This document shows, piece after piece, positions 5,949 to 7,851 of a stretch of 7,851 nt of DNA (position 1 is its first letter; each line of letters begins with the position of its first letter). Origin of the DNA: Wenzhouxiangella sp. (GTDB taxonomy: Bacteria; Pseudomonadota; Gammaproteobacteria; Xanthomonadales; Wenzhouxiangellaceae); the NCBI GenBank assembly GCA_007123575.1, contig SKKV01000213.1, positions 1-7,851 of the forward strand. Reading direction: 5' to 3'. The position numbers were made by a program, and so were the translations under genes. The notes below the pieces were generated by a model. The model was not told the DNA's origin. It worked only from the letters and a program-made list of their open reading frames with translations, and made no database searches.

Positions 5949-7756
5949 GTCTCTTTCTCCGTTGGCGGGCTCATGGACGGACCGTGCCGAAACGGCGTCG
6001 CCTGGTCCGGGTCGAACAGCACCGCCTGGTTGCGTCCAGCCTTCTTGGCCTGGTAGAGGGCCTGGTCGGCCATGCGCAGCACGTCCGAGACCGAGCACTT
6101 CGACGACACCGCCGAGACCACGCCAACGCTGATTGTCACCGGCATGGCCTGGCCGTCGTACTCGAAGGGTTGCTTGCGAATATCCTGAACGATGCGCCGA
6201 CCCAGCGCCAGACCGTCGCTTGCTTGCGCACCGCCGGTCACGATCACGAACTCATCACCACCGAGACGGCATAGCACATCACCTTCAGCGAGCTGGCGCT
6301 GACAGCGCTTGACCAGCTCGCGCAGAATTCGGTCACCGGCGGCATGGCCATAATGGTCATTGGTTTCCTTGAATCGGTCGAGGTCCAGGATCAGCACCGA
6401 GCGATTGAAGTCGCCACCGCGCGCGTCACTGAGCGAGTTTTCCAGGAAAGTCTGCAGGAAGCGGCGATTGTAGGCATCGGTTAATGGGTCGAGGTTGGCC
6501 AGGCGGGCGGCGCGGTTCTGCTCGCGCAAGGCCACCGCGTGGCGCTCGTAGAGCTGCCTGACCCGATAGGCCAGGCCCAGGCCAAGAATGCTGGCCTCGA
6601 TCACCGCGCCGAAATACATCTGGTATTCCAGAAACAGGTTGCGCTCGGTCAGATCCAGGGTCAGCAAGGTGCGTCCAAAGGCGCTGAGCAAAAACACGCC
6701 CCAGGCGAGCAGGAAGATATAGCCCTCGACCGAGCCGCGCCGACCGGCTAAATACCCGGCAACGATCAGCAGCAGGAAAACCAGGACATTGACCAGCTGG
6801 GTGCCGATAGCCAGGTAGGGGAACAGTGCTGCGGGAGAAAACCATTGGCCGATGGCCAGGATCATCAGCAGCCCCACCGCCCAAGTCGTGGTCTTCAAGA
6901 CCCCGGGAACGAGCCGCTCGGCCTCAACAAAGGCTCGGAAGAACCAAAATATCGTCAGCACCATCACCGCCATGACCAGCACGTTCAGGCGCGCAACCCA
7001 GGGCTGGGCAAAGCCCGGCAGCAGGTAGTTCTGGACCAGACCTGAATCGATGCCCAGCAGCAGCAGCACGCTGGTCATGGCCAGGACGTAGCGCAGATGA
7101 CCAGGCTGGCGCAGGTTCAGGTAGAGGACGAAATTGTGAAAGATCAGGGCGATGAGAATGCCGAATACCAGCCCGAAAAGCAGGTAGGTTCGGGCCTTGG
7201 TCTCGGCAAAGCTGGCCGCATCCTCAAGGACCATTTCCAGCGGCTGTAGGCTGCCCTGAAACAGGTCCACGTAGACCAGAGCCGGCGTCGTCCGGCCTGG
7301 CTCGAGCTGGATGTCGAATACGAACTCCCGGCCAACGGTAGCTGCTTCGACCGCGCCCAGCGCCCGAGCCGAGCGCCTGACCAGGCGGCCATCGGCGTCC
7401 GGTGCATACAAGTCGAACTCGGTGAAAAAGCGGCGCGAGACGCGCAGCACATAGCGCCCGTCGGAGCCCGCCGGGGCGTGCAGATTCAGGCGCAGCCAAA
7501 GCGCAGGGGCTTCACGGTTCAGGCCAGGATCAAAGGCGTCGAAACCGTCTTCATCGCGCAGCAGAATCTCTGGCCGCAGCCGACGCTGCGGGTCGGCTTG
7601 CACCAGGCTTTGGGTCTTGAGATCAGCGACGATGCCGCGAACCGGCAGCTCCAGGGCGGCCTGCTCGGCCAGCGCTGCCTTAGCCAGCCCGATCAGGGCG
7701 GCAATCAGAACAAGCGCTTGAAAAGACGAAGACAGCCAGCGGCACCTCCCATGCAT
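5945..7756 (-). CDS. 7TM-DISM membrane sensor with diguanylate cyclase (GGDEF) domain
   Basis: This 603-residue protein has an N-terminal signal sequence (about 1-30, ending AALAEQ) and a periplasmic DISM-type beta-rich sensor domain (about 35-180). A block of seven hydrophobic helices follows (about 190-398), the 7TM-DISM architecture. A short helical linker (YERHAVALREQNRAARLA) leads to a GGDEF domain at about 421-583 with LDPLTDAYNRR, the DLDRFKETND metal and substrate region, and the active-site loop LGGDEF (GGDEF at 499-503). It should make cyclic di-GMP from two GTP in response to an extracytoplasmic ligand. The inhibitory I-site RxxD expected just before the loop reads AEGD (490-493), so product inhibition is probably lost. 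It leads the four-gene operon and overlaps the amine oxidase by 4 nt. The ATG at 7756 has only a weak purine-rich site upstream, but no better start precedes the signal peptide. Confidence 0.93.
   Translation of the reverse strand: MHGRCRWLSSSFQALVLIAALIGLAKAALAEQAALELPVRGIVADLKTQSLVQADPQRRLRPEILLRDEDGFDAFDPGLNREAPALWLRLNLHAPAGSDGRYVLRVSRRFFTEFDLYAPDADGRLVRRSARALGAVEAATVGREFVFDIQLEPGRTTPALVYVDLFQGSLQPLEMVLEDAASFAETKARTYLLFGLVFGILIALIFHNFVLYLNLRQPGHLRYVLAMTSVLLLLGIDSGLVQNYLLPGFAQPWVARLNVLVMAVMVLTIFWFFRAFVEAERLVPGVLKTTTWAVGLLMILAIGQWFSPAALFPYLAIGTQLVNVLVFLLLIVAGYLAGRRGSVEGYIFLLAWGVFLLSAFGRTLLTLDLTERNLFLEYQMYFGAVIEASILGLGLAYRVRQLYERHAVALREQNRAARLANLDPLTDAYNRRFLQTFLENSLSDARGGDFNRSVLILDLDRFKETNDHYGHAAGDRILRELVKRCQRQLAEGDVLCRLGGDEFVIVTGGAQASDGLALGRRIVQDIRKQPFEYDGQAMPVTISVGVVSAVSSKCSVSDVLRMADQALYQAKKAGRNQAVLFDPDQATPFRHGPSMSPPTEKET
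5957..5960 (-). promoter_or_regulatory. Ribosome binding site deciding the GTG start of the amine oxidase
   Basis: GGAG lies 8 nt before the GTG at 5948, inside the last codons of the GGDEF gene (AACGGAGAAAGAGAC). Together with the GTGA stop/start overlap it supports translational coupling and the 509-residue product. Confidence 0.65.
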
Positions 7757-7809
7757 ACGTTCGTCTCGTCCCTAAGAGAATCCGCAAGGTTACTTTCCGG
7801 AACTCCCGA

Positions 7810-7839
7810 AGTAAACCGTAATGCCGGATCAGGGTTCAA
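7810..7839 (-). promoter_or_regulatory. Possible sigma70-type promoter of the GGDEF-oxidase-borosin operon
   Basis: Reading the minus strand, TTGAAC at 7839-7834 is followed after 18 nt by TTTACT at 7815-7810 (four of six matches to TATAAT). Transcription would start near 7803, giving a leader of about 47 nt before the ATG at 7756. The match is modest. A TTCCGGAA palindrome at 7795-7802 lies just downstream and could be an operator or chance. Confidence 0.3.
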
Positions 7840-7851
7840 GTAATTCGGCGA

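Noticed and set aside
4779..6056. 425-codon open frame on the plus strand opposite the amine oxidase
   Set aside because: It is fully antisense to a clearly recognised FAD amine oxidase, has no domain I recognise, and is rich in Gln/Ala/Gly/Arg as expected from the complement of a GC-rich gene.
5949..6098. 50-residue N-terminal extension of the amine oxidase
   Set aside because: It overlaps the GGDEF coding sequence, is low-complexity, and precedes the dinucleotide fold that normally begins within the first ten residues. The GTG at 5948 with GGAG and the GTGA overlap is a better start.

Overview
The window is GC-rich and gene-dense, with short gaps and operon-like packing. It looks like a chromosomal stretch of a Gram-negative bacterium, most likely a gammaproteobacterium. 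That placement is inferred from protein family types (ChaB, a dihydrolipoamide-dehydrogenase-like flavoprotein, a 7TM-DISM diguanylate cyclase), not from a phylogenetic marker. I see no rRNA, tRNA, CRISPR array, insertion sequence or long repeat.

Left part (1-1711). A phospholipase-D-superfamily gene runs off the left edge on the plus strand. It converges on a minus-strand pair: a small helical-bundle (ferritin-like) protein and ChaB, separated by 2 nt. A roughly 214-nt divergent intergenic region (1712-1925) separates that pair from a plus-strand orphan flavoprotein disulfide reductase of the dihydrolipoamide dehydrogenase type (1926-3368).

Right part (3365-7756). Four minus-strand genes form a tight apparent operon, read from right to left: a 7TM-DISM/GGDEF diguanylate cyclase, an FAD-dependent amine oxidase (4-nt GTGA overlap), a 67-residue peptide gene (30-nt gap) and a tetrapyrrole-methylase-fold methyltransferase (4 nt of spacing before a GTG start). 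The last two are the highlight. The methyltransferase carries the borosin alpha-N-methyltransferase signature, with the Tyr/Arg/Tyr catalytic residues, the YGHPGVF loop and the PGISAEDCLFADL block. The peptide resembles the precursor-binding helical domain that lies C-terminal in fused fungal borosins and stands alone in bacterial split borosins. It ends in a short hydrophobic tail, CRLIIF. The pair is therefore read as a split borosin RiPP locus making a backbone N-methylated peptide.

Working model (inference): the membrane GGDEF protein senses an external ligand and makes c-di-GMP, and is co-transcribed with the biosynthetic genes. The peptide is made in excess from a strong ribosome binding site. 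The methyltransferase is made by coupling to it and methylates backbone amides in the C-terminal tail. The flavin amine oxidase is a candidate tailoring enzyme. No dedicated protease or exporter is visible, so maturation would need factors outside the window or may not involve cleavage.
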